A stretch of 27,089 nucleotides of DNA, from contig JAAYCC010000002.1 of NCBI GenBank assembly GCA_012729875.1, positions 1 through 27,089 on the forward strand, read 5' to 3'. The notes below the pieces were generated by a model, which worked only from the letters and a program-made list of their open reading frames with translations, was not told where the DNA came from and did no database searches. The position numbers were made by a program, and so were the translations under genes. The stretch is from Clostridiales bacterium. GTDB lineage: Bacteria > Bacillota > Clostridia > Oscillospirales > Oscillospiraceae. Below, piece after piece: positions 1-7,926 of the stretch. Position 1 is the stretch's first letter, and every line of letters starts with the position of its first letter.

Positions 1-34
1 AGAGAGCGGGGGCCTTGGCCCCCGCTCTCTTTTT
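1..34. terminator. Intrinsic terminator hairpin at the window edge
   Basis: A perfect 14-bp inverted repeat (1-14 with 17-30, two-base loop TT) is GC-rich and is followed on the plus strand by TTTT at 31-34. It would terminate a plus-strand gene lying left of the window. On the minus strand it lies just past the proC stop and could also end the dacF-proC transcript, but the bases that would form that T-run are outside the window. Confidence 0.75.
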
Positions 35-40
35 ACCGCT

Positions 41-847
41 CTATTTGCCGAGTTCCGTAGTTTTAATGTACGCTTCATATACGGCGGACGCGACCGCTCC
101 TCTGAAGCCCGCCTTTTCCAGCGCCTCCACTCCGACTATCGTGGAGCCCCCCGGGGAGCAAACCGCATCCTTTAGCTCGCCCGGGTGCCTGCCGCTTTCC
201 AATACCATAGCGGCGGCGCCGAGTACGGCCTGCGCGGCATACTGCTGCGCCTTGTCGCGGGGTACCCCCGCCATAACACCGCCATCGGCCAAAGCTTCAA
301 TAAACATATACACATAAGCGGGGGAACAGCTGAAGACCGGCGTCGCTGCGTCTATGTACCTCTCTTCTGTCCGGGCTACAAGACCGCCCATGGAGAGAGC
401 AGACTCAAGTGCCCTCGCCTCAGCTTCTGAGACATCCTCCGAGCACGCCATAAGTATCATCCCCTTTCCCACCGCCACGGGGGTGTTAGGCATGAGCCTG
501 ATGACCGGGAGGTCGCGGCCCTCTTCAGTCAGTATGCTCTTTATCTTTGCAATTTCCACACCGGCGGCGATAGAGACCACGGTCTTCCCCTCTAAAACGG
601 GAGCGATACCGCGCAGGACTCTGCCCAGAACATCAGGCTTTACGCACAAGAATACAAAATGTGCGCTTGCTGCCGCCTCATCCGCACTTGCAGCAGTCCG
701 GCAGCCGGTCCCGTCCGAAAGAGCTTCCGACTTTTTCCTGTCTGGTTCAAAGATCATCACGTTCTTGGGTTCTGCCGCCCTGCAGACCGCTCTTATTATC
801 GAGCCGCCCATATTCCCAGCCCCGATGAATGCAAATTTATGGTCCAT
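41..847 (-). CDS. proC: Pyrroline-5-carboxylate reductase
   Basis: Catalyses the last step of proline synthesis, reducing 1-pyrroline-5-carboxylate with NAD(P)H in the cytosol. The N-terminus carries the Rossmann motif GAGNMGGSI. The middle has the family signature MPNTPVAVGKGM, and the C-terminal dimerisation half has SPGGSTIVGVEALEKAGFRG. About 268 residues is the normal family length. Two in-frame ATGs lie six bases apart. The Shine-Dalgarno sequence GAGGAG sits only one or two bases before the first (853) but about seven before the second (847), so I take 847 as the start. The gene follows dacF on the same strand with an 18-base gap and is almost surely co-transcribed with it. Function is read from family motifs and is secure. 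Confidence 0.96.
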   Translation of the reverse strand: MDHKFAFIGAGNMGGSIIRAVCRAAEPKNVMIFEPDRKKSEALSDGTGCRTAASADEAAASAHFVFLCVKPDVLGRVLRGIAPVLEGKTVVSIAAGVEIAKIKSILTEEGRDLPVIRLMPNTPVAVGKGMILMACSEDVSEAEARALESALSMGGLVARTEERYIDAATPVFSCSPAYVYMFIEALADGGVMAGVPRDKAQQYAAQAVLGAAAMVLESGRHPGELKDAVCSPGGSTIVGVEALEKAGFRGAVASAVYEAYIKTTELGK

Positions 848-865
848 GTCCATTCTCCTCTCGGC

Positions 866-2386
866 CTATTTCTTGCCGAAGAATTCATCAAAATAGTCGC
901 GCTCCGCTTGCCCGCCGGTGTTCTCTGGCCACGTTTCTGTACGTCCGTCCTGATCTAAACGGGCCGCGCCACGGCGGGGATCCCGCACCGGATTGGATTG
1001 CCGTGCCTGACGCTCGGCCCGAATACGAGCCTCCTCTATGCGGCGCTTCCTGGCTTTCAGATATTCTTTTTTGGATTTGCGGTAGCGCAGCAAAAGGTAT
1101 ATATACCCAATTATAAGAGCCAAAACAACTACAATGAATAAAATCACCAGCGGATTTTTCAGCGTATTGGCGATTTTATGTCCTATATATTCGGAGTAGC
1201 TCAATTCTATTGTGGAGCTGGCGACCAGATAGGAAGAGCCGCAGACCACACCGTCCCGGACTATCTGTATCTCCCCGAGAACCTCATAGGCCTCGACCGG
1301 AGCTACCAACTCCTGGCCGTCCCGTTCGCTGTATATTGTAATTATCTGTTCAAAATTCTCCAGATTGTCGTCGTTGGGAATAAGCACCCGTACAGTGTCC
1401 TTGGGGTGTACGGTCACAAAAGATCCGTTGCTGCCCATTGAGACGGGAACCTCTTCCACGAGATCCGTAAGCTTCAGGATCTCCCGGTAGCTATAGTTTG
1501 CAAACGCCCAGTTGTAGACTCCTATAGTGTCGGTAAAGCTGCTGTATTTAGTGCCGTCGGCGGATTCCATAGCCTTACCGCCCATCACGACGCACAGAAG
1601 GTCGATTCCGTCCTTGTGTGCCGTAGAGGCAAGGCAGTAACCGGCGTCATCGGTATGTCCGGTCTTTATGCCGGCGGCATATTCATATATATAGCCGGAA
1701 TACATCTGCGAGTTGGGGTTTATAAGTCCGTTGGTATTGCCGAGCTTTCTCTCCGCCGACATATTTGTGGCGGGAACAGTTGTTTCGACGGTGTTGCATA
1801 TCTCCATAAAAAGCTTGTGCCGATATGCCTCATATGCGATTTTGGCAAAGTCTGCCGCAGTGGTATAGTGCCCCGTGTTCGGTAGCCCGTGTGTGTTGGC
1901 GAAGTGTGTTCCCGTACAGCCCAGCTCCTCCGCCCTGTCGTTCATAAGAACTATAAAGTCAGGGATGCTGCCGCTTATGTAAGCGGCTATAGCATTGCAG
2001 GCCTCGTTTGCTGAAGCGACCATCGCGCAATATAAGAGGTTTTTGAGCGTCATAGTCTCGCCCGCCTGAATGTTCGCCGTGCTGCCTTCCTCTATAGTGT
2101 CGTAATGGATGTTCTCAGCGCAGGTCACAGTGTCGTCCGGGGATACCTCTCCGCGCTCTATAGCCTCGACCGCAAGCAGCGTTGTCATAACCTTTGTGAG
2201 ACTGGCAGGATATGCCCTCTCATCGGCGTTTTTTGTGTAAATGCTGTTTCCTGTGGCGGCATCCAGCAGAACAATTGCTTTAGACTCTGTCGCAGGATCT
2301 TCCAGCGCATATGCGGAAGGAACGGAAATTATGCTGATTAAAAGAACAAATACGCAAAAAATAGGTAAATACTGAAATCTTTTCAT
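866..2386 (-). CDS. dacF: D-alanyl-D-alanine carboxypeptidase (penicillin-binding protein, DacF-like)
   Basis: Serine D,D-carboxypeptidase of the peptidase S11 family, which trims the terminal D-Ala from peptidoglycan stem peptides outside the membrane. A signal peptide (about residues 1-27, ending in a PSAYA-like site) is followed by the three active-site motifs: SLTK at 62-65, SAN at 125-127 and KTG at 241-243. The second half holds the beta-rich PBP5-type domain. Near residues 415-440 a strong membrane segment is followed by about 65 very basic, polar residues expected to be cytoplasmic. This tail makes the protein about 100 residues longer than many DacF proteins (506). The start has a CCGGAG ribosome site about six bases upstream. 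It heads the dacF-proC transcript and is divergent from the comEA-like gene. It could equally be called DacB-like. Confidence 0.93.
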   Translation of the reverse strand: MKRFQYLPIFCVFVLLISIISVPSAYALEDPATESKAIVLLDAATGNSIYTKNADERAYPASLTKVMTTLLAVEAIERGEVSPDDTVTCAENIHYDTIEEGSTANIQAGETMTLKNLLYCAMVASANEACNAIAAYISGSIPDFIVLMNDRAEELGCTGTHFANTHGLPNTGHYTTAADFAKIAYEAYRHKLFMEICNTVETTVPATNMSAERKLGNTNGLINPNSQMYSGYIYEYAAGIKTGHTDDAGYCLASTAHKDGIDLLCVVMGGKAMESADGTKYSSFTDTIGVYNWAFANYSYREILKLTDLVEEVPVSMGSNGSFVTVHPKDTVRVLIPNDDNLENFEQIITIYSERDGQELVAPVEAYEVLGEIQIVRDGVVCGSSYLVASSTIELSYSEYIGHKIANTLKNPLVILFIVVVLALIIGYIYLLLRYRKSKKEYLKARKRRIEEARIRAERQARQSNPVRDPRRGAARLDQDGRTETWPENTGGQAERDYFDEFFGKK

Positions 2387-2407
2387 ATTATTCTCCGGAA
2401 ATATATG

Positions 2408-2436
2408 TTATCATAGTCAAGTGTGTAGATTATACT
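2408..2436 (+). promoter_or_regulatory. Candidate sigma-A promoter for the comEA-like/two-component operon
   Basis: TTATCA (2408-2413) and TATACT (2431-2436) are separated by 17 bases, upstream of the comEA-like gene. The same AT-rich stretch reads TATAAT on the minus strand (2434-2429) and may also hold the dacF promoter, though no good minus-strand -35 is seen at ideal spacing (a TTTGCA lies only 15 bases away). Confidence 0.4.
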
Positions 2437-2521
2437 TTTATATTATAGTTGCAAACAGCCCGAAAAGCAACCAAAAATACATGCGGAACGCCGGAGCGTC
2501 CTGTTTTTGGAGGGGGTTCGC

Positions 2522-2881
2522 TTGAAACTCATAAGACCGGAAAAAGTCGCGATAGCCATATCCGCGGTGTTTATACTGGCGGCCGTTGTGACAGTCCTCA
2601 CCTGTACGCCGGCAAAAAACAGGGTTCAAGTCACCGCCTCACAGGAAATGCGCAGCAAAACCATCTCCGATGCGGTTACGGAGGAAACAGAACTGATAAA
2701 CATTAACACCGCCTCGGCGGACGAGCTGTGCGCTCTTCCGGGTATAGGCGAATCCACCGCCCAAAAAATAATCGCCTACCGGACACAGTACGGAGCTTTC
2801 CGCGACATCTCCTCAATAATCGACGTCTCGGGCATAGGCCTGAAGACTTTTGAAAAAATAAAGGATAAAATAACCGTATAA
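2522..2881 (+). CDS. Short ComEA-like helix-hairpin-helix protein, membrane-anchored
   Basis: A small protein (about 119 residues) with one N-terminal membrane helix (roughly residues 9-28), a polar linker, and a C-terminal ComEA-type helix-hairpin-helix unit: ININTASADEL, LPGIGESTAQKII, then YGAF and VSGIGLKTFEKI. In competent bacteria ComEA binds incoming DNA at the outer face of the membrane. Typical Firmicutes ComEA proteins also carry an SLBB domain before the HhH, which is missing here, so true uptake function is an inference. The open frame extends to a TTG at 2507, but a strong GGAGGGGG sits right after that codon and five bases before a second TTG at 2522, which I choose as start. 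It lies 22 bases before the response regulator and is probably co-transcribed. Confidence 0.8.
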   Translation: MKLIRPEKVAIAISAVFILAAVVTVLTCTPAKNRVQVTASQEMRSKTISDAVTEETELININTASADELCALPGIGESTAQKIIAYRTQYGAFRDISSIIDVSGIGLKTFEKIKDKITV

Positions 2882-2903
2882 ACCCGTTCAGGAGGCTCAG
2901 AAC

Positions 2904-3587
2904 ATGAAAATTCTCGTAGTGGACGATGAAAAAACCCTGGTCAAGGGTATCAAATTCAATTTGGAGAACGAGGGCTACGACGTGGACGTATGCTATGACG
3001 GCGAAGCCGCCGTGGATATGGCCCGCACAAACCCCTATGACCTCATTCTTCTCGACCTGATGATGCCAAAGCTGGACGGGCTTGAAGCCTGTGTTAAGAT
3101 CCGCGAATTTTCCACAGTTCCCATCATCATGCTCACCGCAAGAAGCGAGGACACCGATAAGATAATAGGTTTCGAATACGGTGCCGACGACTACATTACA
3201 AAGCCCTTCAACATTCTCGAGCTGAAGGCCCGCATCCGCGCCATGCTGAGGCGCAGCAACATACAGAATGCGGGAGCTGTCGGCGAGCGCCTGACCCGCA
3301 ACCATATTACTATCGACCCGGTGCGCCGTATCGCGGAAAAAGACGGGGTACCCGTGGAGCTCACCGCTAAGGAGTTTAACCTCGCCGATCTTCTGATGCG
3401 AAACCCCGGCAAGGTATACAGCCGGGAAAAGCTGCTTGACCTCGTCTGGGGCATAGACTATCAGGGCGACGTACGCACTGTGGATGTCCACATCCGCAGG
3501 CTGCGTGAGAAGCTGGAGCTTGACCCCGGCGACCCAAAATGCTTCAACACTAAATGGGGCGTGGGCTACTATTTCTCAGAAAACTAA
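2904..3587 (+). CDS. OmpR/PhoB-family response regulator
   Basis: Two-component DNA-binding regulator. The receiver domain (about 1-120) shows the acidic pair D7-D8, the phospho-acceptor D51 in LILLDLMMPKLDG, T78 and the conserved K100 in ITKPF. The winged-helix output domain (about 128-227) carries the usual ELTAKEF and VDVHIRRLREKL segments. The length of 227 is normal. AGGAGG lies eight bases before the ATG. The cognate kinase starts 119 bases downstream. Its signal and targets cannot be read from the sequence. Resemblance to PhoP/WalR-type regulators is general only, so I give no symbol. Confidence 0.95.
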   Translation: MKILVVDDEKTLVKGIKFNLENEGYDVDVCYDGEAAVDMARTNPYDLILLDLMMPKLDGLEACVKIREFSTVPIIMLTARSEDTDKIIGFEYGADDYITKPFNILELKARIRAMLRRSNIQNAGAVGERLTRNHITIDPVRRIAEKDGVPVELTAKEFNLADLLMRNPGKVYSREKLLDLVWGIDYQGDVRTVDVHIRRLREKLELDPGDPKCFNTKWGVGYYFSEN

Positions 3588-3648
3588 AAAACAGACCCGA
3601 ATTCCCATCACTTTTCTTTGGTTTTGTTAATAGACAGGAGCATAAAAG

Positions 3649-3675
3649 ATGCTCTACAATATGCTCAATATATAA
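3649..3675 (+). CDS. Possible 8-codon leader peptide between regulator and kinase genes
   Basis: In the 119-base gap between response regulator and kinase, AGGAG (3636-3640) lies eight bases before an ATG that opens an 8-codon frame (MLYNMLNI, stop TAA). The frame ends about 30 bases before the kinase start. Only the ribosome site and frame support it, and it may be chance. Confidence 0.15.
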   Translation: MLYNMLNI

Positions 3676-3706
3676 TTATCTTGGGCAAAGGTGGAGACGC
3701 TGACCT

Positions 3707-5137
3707 ATGAGACGATTGCCCGTGATCAGTTCAATAAAAAACAGCGTTCAGCTCAAATTCGCCGCGACCTTTCTGATACTCATCGCAGCCCTGCTGGCAA
3801 TGCTGAACACCTACCCCACTATTGTCTCGCGTGATCTGGTGTTCTCTTCCAAACAGGCGTCCCTGCAGAATCAGGCATCCGTCATGTCCTCCGCCCTGTC
3901 AACTCCGGACAAACTGAGCGGCGAGACCGTCGGAGAGGTCATATCCCTGCTGGATCTTAGAAATCTCACCCGCGTCATCGTTACGGATGATGAGGCGCTG
4001 ATCCTCTACGATACCAACAAATTCGACCCCTCGGCAGGGCGCTACGCCCTTTTTTCAGAGATAAGCCGCGCGCTTGGCGGCGAGGTGGTCTGCTACTCCG
4101 TATACGACGGCGAAGCGTTCAGCACCTGCGAGGCGATGCCCGTCGTCAGCGGCGGAAACGTCGTCGGAGCAGTCTATCTCTACGAATACGACAGCGAGCA
4201 GGCAAAGCTCATCTCAGAGATTCAGAAAAACCTCCTCAACATAACCCTCGTTCTGGCCATAGCGGCTATTGTGCTCATGCTGATTTTCAGCCGTGCGCTC
4301 ACCGTTCGCATAACGGATCTTGCAAAGGCGACCCGCATTGTCTCCGAGGGTGACTATGACCATAAAATCGAAATAAAGGGTAACGACGAACTCACCGAAC
4401 TGGGGCGCGAGTTCAACGATCTCACCCAGCGCCTCAAAGAGACCGAGGAGCTCCGGCGGCGTTTTGTTTCCGATGCCTCCCATGAGCTAAAGACCCCGCT
4501 GGCCTCCATCCGCCTTTTATCGGACAGCATACTCGGCGCCGAAAACATGGACGCAGACACCATGCGCGACTTTGTCAACGATATAGGCGACGAGGCTGAG
4601 AGGCTTCAGCGCACAACTGAAAAGCTTCTAAGCCTCACAAGAATGGACAGCATGGCAGGTCTGGATCTTGAGCGCCTTGAGCTGAAGTCCGTAGTGGAGA
4701 AGACCCTGCGTCTTCTGGCGCCTCTTGCCGTGGAGTACAAAATTGCCATATCCTCCGATCTGCACGCCGGCTGTTTTATATACGGGAACGAGGATCTTGT
4801 CTACCGCATAATTTTTAATCTTGTTGAAAACGCCATCAAATACAACGTTGCCAACGGCAAGGTAAAGATAAAGCTCCGCCGCAAAAACGAGAGTATTCTT
4901 CTCGTTGTGGAGGACACCGGAATCGGCATCCCGGACGAGGATCTGCCCCATATTTTTTCCCGTTTCTACCGCGTGGATAAGGCCAGATCCCGTGAGGCGG
5001 GCGGCAGCGGTCTCGGGCTGTCAATAGTCTACGACGCAGTAAAACTCCACAACGGCTCCGTCTCTGTCGAAAAGCGAAAGGGACAGGGCACGCGCTTTGT
5101 CGTCACCTTCCCCGCTTATGCGGCAGAGGAGGAATAG
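3707..5137 (+). CDS. Sensor histidine kinase (HAMP, HisKA, HATPase)
   Basis: Membrane sensor kinase, the expected partner of the regulator just upstream. Membrane helices lie at about 16-36 and 178-198 and enclose an extracytoplasmic domain of about 140 residues. A HAMP linker (about 199-250) follows. The phospho-acceptor H259 sits in SDASHELKTPLAS. The ATPase domain has the N box NLVENAIKYN (N375), the G1 box DTGIGIPDEDL (D403) and the G2 box GGSGLGLSIV. All key residues are intact. GGTGGAG precedes the ATG by about ten bases. The GerMN lipoprotein gene starts two bases after the stop, so the pair is translationally coupled. The extracytoplasmic domain gives no clue to the ligand that I can recognise. 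Confidence 0.94.
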   Translation: MRRLPVISSIKNSVQLKFAATFLILIAALLAMLNTYPTIVSRDLVFSSKQASLQNQASVMSSALSTPDKLSGETVGEVISLLDLRNLTRVIVTDDEALILYDTNKFDPSAGRYALFSEISRALGGEVVCYSVYDGEAFSTCEAMPVVSGGNVVGAVYLYEYDSEQAKLISEIQKNLLNITLVLAIAAIVLMLIFSRALTVRITDLAKATRIVSEGDYDHKIEIKGNDELTELGREFNDLTQRLKETEELRRRFVSDASHELKTPLASIRLLSDSILGAENMDADTMRDFVNDIGDEAERLQRTTEKLLSLTRMDSMAGLDLERLELKSVVEKTLRLLAPLAVEYKIAISSDLHAGCFIYGNEDLVYRIIFNLVENAIKYNVANGKVKIKLRRKNESILLVVEDTGIGIPDEDLPHIFSRFYRVDKARSREAGGSGLGLSIVYDAVKLHNGSVSVEKRKGQGTRFVVTFPAYAAEEE

Positions 5138-5139
5138 CT

Positions 5140-6060
5140 ATGAAAACAAAAAATATCTGTTTTTTAGTCCCTCTTGTCCTTTTGCTGGCAATTTTTATCT
5201 GCGCCTGCGGGAGAGAGGGTTCGGGCAGCTCCGACAGCACTCTTTCCGTATACAGGCCGGTCAAGGCCGAATACCGCACTGGCGGGGAACTTATCCGTGC
5301 CGAAAAAGTATCGCTGGGCGAAAACGCCGACCCCGTACAGGGCGCGGCATATGCCATATCCGCGCTTTCCGCTGATGACAAGCTGGATTCCGTACTGCCC
5401 GACGGAGTCGAGATAGTCAGTGCCGAGCAAAACGGCAAGATCGCCAAGGTGACAATGAACGCCGCCTACAGAGCTGTAGGCGGTATGGAAAAAACCCTCG
5501 TCGACTACTGCATAGCGCTCACAATGTGTTCTATACCTAAAATAGACTATGTCTCCATATATGTCGGCTCCGACCTCATAGAGAGCCGCCTAACTGCGGG
5601 TGATGCGGTAATGAAAAATACCGTGGTCAGCTCGGACGAGGCCGGAGTGCGGGTCTACTTCCCGCGTTTGACTGGCGGGCTCGGATACGAATACCGCACC
5701 ATCACCGTTTCAGGCGACAGTATGCCGGAGCGTCTGATCATGGACGAGCTGATGGCCGGTCCTAAAAGCGAACAGCTGAGCGAGGCGCTCCCCAAGAGCA
5801 CTGTGCCGCTCTCGGTCTATGCCAACGGCGGCATCTGCTCGATCAGCTTCGCAGAGGGTTTCCTCTCGGACGAAGCGCTCACCGACGAAGACATACAGCT
5901 CTCCATATATTCAATAGTCAATTCCCTTACCGGACTTGCCGATGTAGACAGCGTCCAGATACTTGTCGAAGGCAGAGAGGTCAGCGACATAGGAGGTTTC
6001 GACTTGAGCGAACCCCTTTCCAGAAAAGCGGGTATGTCAGGCTTTGCCGTTGTAGAATAA
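5140..6060 (+). CDS. GerMN-domain lipoprotein (two GerMN repeats)
   Basis: Predicted surface lipoprotein: a hydrophobic signal (about 5-20) ends in a lipobox with modified C23 (IFICAC), followed by a Gly/Ser-rich linker. The rest splits into two similar beta-alpha units, about 60-160 and 185-295, that fit tandem GerMN (GerM) domains; segments such as DDKLDSVLPDGVEIVSAE in the first and SEQLSEALPKSTVPLSVY in the second occupy matching places. GerM domains occur in spore germination/sporulation proteins and in lipoproteins next to two-component systems. Here it is the third gene of the regulator-kinase set, with a two-base gap, so an accessory role for the kinase at the cell surface is a fair inference. 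Biochemical function is unknown. Confidence 0.85.
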   Translation: MKTKNICFLVPLVLLLAIFICACGREGSGSSDSTLSVYRPVKAEYRTGGELIRAEKVSLGENADPVQGAAYAISALSADDKLDSVLPDGVEIVSAEQNGKIAKVTMNAAYRAVGGMEKTLVDYCIALTMCSIPKIDYVSIYVGSDLIESRLTAGDAVMKNTVVSSDEAGVRVYFPRLTGGLGYEYRTITVSGDSMPERLIMDELMAGPKSEQLSEALPKSTVPLSVYANGGICSISFAEGFLSDEALTDEDIQLSIYSIVNSLTGLADVDSVQILVEGREVSDIGGFDLSEPLSRKAGMSGFAVVE

Positions 6061-6123
6061 TACTCCCGCACTGAGCATTCTTGCCCTGCCGCCGACAGAT
6101 CAGATACAAAAGGAGGAAACACC

Positions 6124-7404
6124 ATGAGCAAAACAGGAACCAAATGCGTACAGGGCGGGTATACCCCCAATAACGGTGAGCCCCGCCAGATTCCCATCTA
6201 TCAGAGCACCACTTTCAAATACGATACCAGCGAGGACATGGGCAGGCTATTTGACCTTGAGGCCAACGGCTACTTCTACAGCCGTCTGCAGAACCCCACC
6301 TGTGACATTGTCGCGTCAAGGATCTGCGAACTGGAGGGAGGCTCCGCCGCTATGCTCACCGCCTCCGGGCAGAGCGCCAACTTCTTCGCTGTTTTCAATA
6401 TCTGCAACCAGGGCGACCATGTAGTCGCATCGTCCGAGATATACGGCGGCACATACAACCTCTTCAACGTGACCATGCGCAAAATGGGTATCGACTTCAC
6501 CTTCGTATCTCCCGACTGCACCGACGCGGAGCTTGAGGCAGCATTCAGGCCCAATACCAGAGCCGTGTTTGGTGAGACAGTCGCCAACCCGTCCCTGTCC
6601 GTTCTGGACATTGAGCGCTTTGTAAAAGCCGCCCATGACCACGGCGTACCCTTCATAATCGACAACACCTTCCCCACTCCTGTAAACTGCAATCCCATAA
6701 AATGGGGCGCTGATATAGTGACCCACGCCACCACAAAATATATGGACGGACACGGCTCCACCATAGGCGGCGCAATAGTAGACGCGGGCAGGTTCGACTG
6801 GTTTGCCCATGCCGGCAAGTACCCCGGCCTGACCACTCCCGACGACAGCTACCATGGTATCGTCTATGCGGAAAAATTCGGTCTCGGCGGCGCTTTCATT
6901 ACAAAATGCGTCGCCCAGCTCATGCGTGATTTAGGCGCCTGCCAGTCCTCACAGAACGCATATATCATCGGTCTGGGTCTGGAATCACTACACCTGCGCA
7001 TGGCACAGCACTGCAAAAACGCTCTTGCTGTTGCAGAATTTCTCGAATCCGACGACAGGGTCGCATGGGTAAACTCCCCCAGTCTGCCCTCCAACAAGCA
7101 CTATAGCCTTGCTCAAAAATATATGCCCAATGGCAGCTGCGGCGTGGTCTCCTTTGGTCTTGCAGGCGGCCGAGCAGCGGCCGAGCAGTTCATGAAGAAC
7201 CTCAAGCTGGCCATGATAGCCACCCACGTAGCCGACGCCCACAGCTGCGTTCTGCACCCTGCCAATGCCACACACCGTCAGCTCTCCGACGAGGAACTGA
7301 TAAAAGCCGGCGTTCCCGCCGACCTCATCCGCCTTTCCGTCGGTATTGAGGACATAGACGACATACTCGCAGACGTAGAGCAGTCTCTCGACTGCATCGG
7401 ATAA
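6124..7404 (+). CDS. metY: O-acetylhomoserine sulfhydrylase-like PLP enzyme (Cys/Met metabolism family)
   Basis: Cytosolic PLP enzyme of the Cys/Met-metabolism family. It probably makes homocysteine (or methionine, with methanethiol) from O-acetylhomoserine. The PLP lysine is K205 in ATTKYMDGHG, preceded by D180 in FIIDNTF, which binds the pyridine nitrogen. The YSRLQNPT motif near residue 52 and the SGQSA loop near 81 are the other family marks. The 426 residues match O-acetylhomoserine sulfhydrylases better than methionine gamma-lyases (about 400), but the two are hard to separate by eye. AAAGGAGG lies seven bases before the ATG. It is followed after three bases by the YqeG gene, so the two are co-translated. 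No sulfur riboswitch (SAM or T-box) is visible upstream. Confidence 0.88.
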   Translation: MSKTGTKCVQGGYTPNNGEPRQIPIYQSTTFKYDTSEDMGRLFDLEANGYFYSRLQNPTCDIVASRICELEGGSAAMLTASGQSANFFAVFNICNQGDHVVASSEIYGGTYNLFNVTMRKMGIDFTFVSPDCTDAELEAAFRPNTRAVFGETVANPSLSVLDIERFVKAAHDHGVPFIIDNTFPTPVNCNPIKWGADIVTHATTKYMDGHGSTIGGAIVDAGRFDWFAHAGKYPGLTTPDDSYHGIVYAEKFGLGGAFITKCVAQLMRDLGACQSSQNAYIIGLGLESLHLRMAQHCKNALAVAEFLESDDRVAWVNSPSLPSNKHYSLAQKYMPNGSCGVVSFGLAGGRAAAEQFMKNLKLAMIATHVADAHSCVLHPANATHRQLSDEELIKAGVPADLIRLSVGIEDIDDILADVEQSLDCIG

Positions 7405-7407
7405 AAC

Positions 7408-7905
7408 ATGAGAAAGCCAATAATACCCGTCCCCGACATAAAACTGGACAGCATCTATAAGCTCAAACCCGAATTTCTGCTTGAGGCCGGTATATCGCTC
7501 CTTGTTCTGGATCTGGACAACACCCTCGCCCCCTACTCCCACCCCATTCCCAATGCACAGCTTCGCAGCTGGGTGGACGGCATGAAAGAAGCCGGCGTAG
7601 AGCTGTTCATTCTGTCCAACAACCACGGCAGCCGTCCCGAGAGATTTGCAAATGAGCTCTGTCTGGACTATTTGGACAGAGCCCGCAAGCCCTCCGCAAA
7701 AAAGCTCTTGCAGGTACTGCGGGAAAAGGGCATATCGCCCGAGAAGGCCGCCATAATCGGGGACCAGATATACACAGACGTTATTTGCGGAAAGCGCGCA
7801 GGGGTTCTGACCATAATAGTAAAGCCTATAGAACTCACAAACCCTCTTCTAGCCATTCGCTACGGGCTTGAAATACCGTTTCGTCTGATAAAAAAACGAA
7901 AATGA
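7408..7905 (+). CDS. yqeG: YqeG family HAD IIIA-type phosphatase
   Basis: Small cytosolic HAD-superfamily phosphatase. Motif I is LVLDLDNTLAPY with nucleophile D35 and acid/base D37. Motif II is FILSNN (S70), the motif III lysine is K94 in ARKPS, and motif IV is IIGDQIYTD (D119, D124). At 165 residues it has no cap domain, as expected for subclass III. The physiological substrate is not known for the family. The ATG has no Shine-Dalgarno sequence but lies three bases after the preceding stop, so translation probably depends on coupling. In many Firmicutes yqeG lies in a run leading to an M24 aminopeptidase and efp, the order seen here. Confidence 0.92.
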   Translation: MRKPIIPVPDIKLDSIYKLKPEFLLEAGISLLVLDLDNTLAPYSHPIPNAQLRSWVDGMKEAGVELFILSNNHGSRPERFANELCLDYLDRARKPSAKKLLQVLREKGISPEKAAIIGDQIYTDVICGKRAGVLTIIVKPIELTNPLLAIRYGLEIPFRLIKKRK

Positions 7906-7926
7906 TCTTAAAAAGAAGGCACAATA

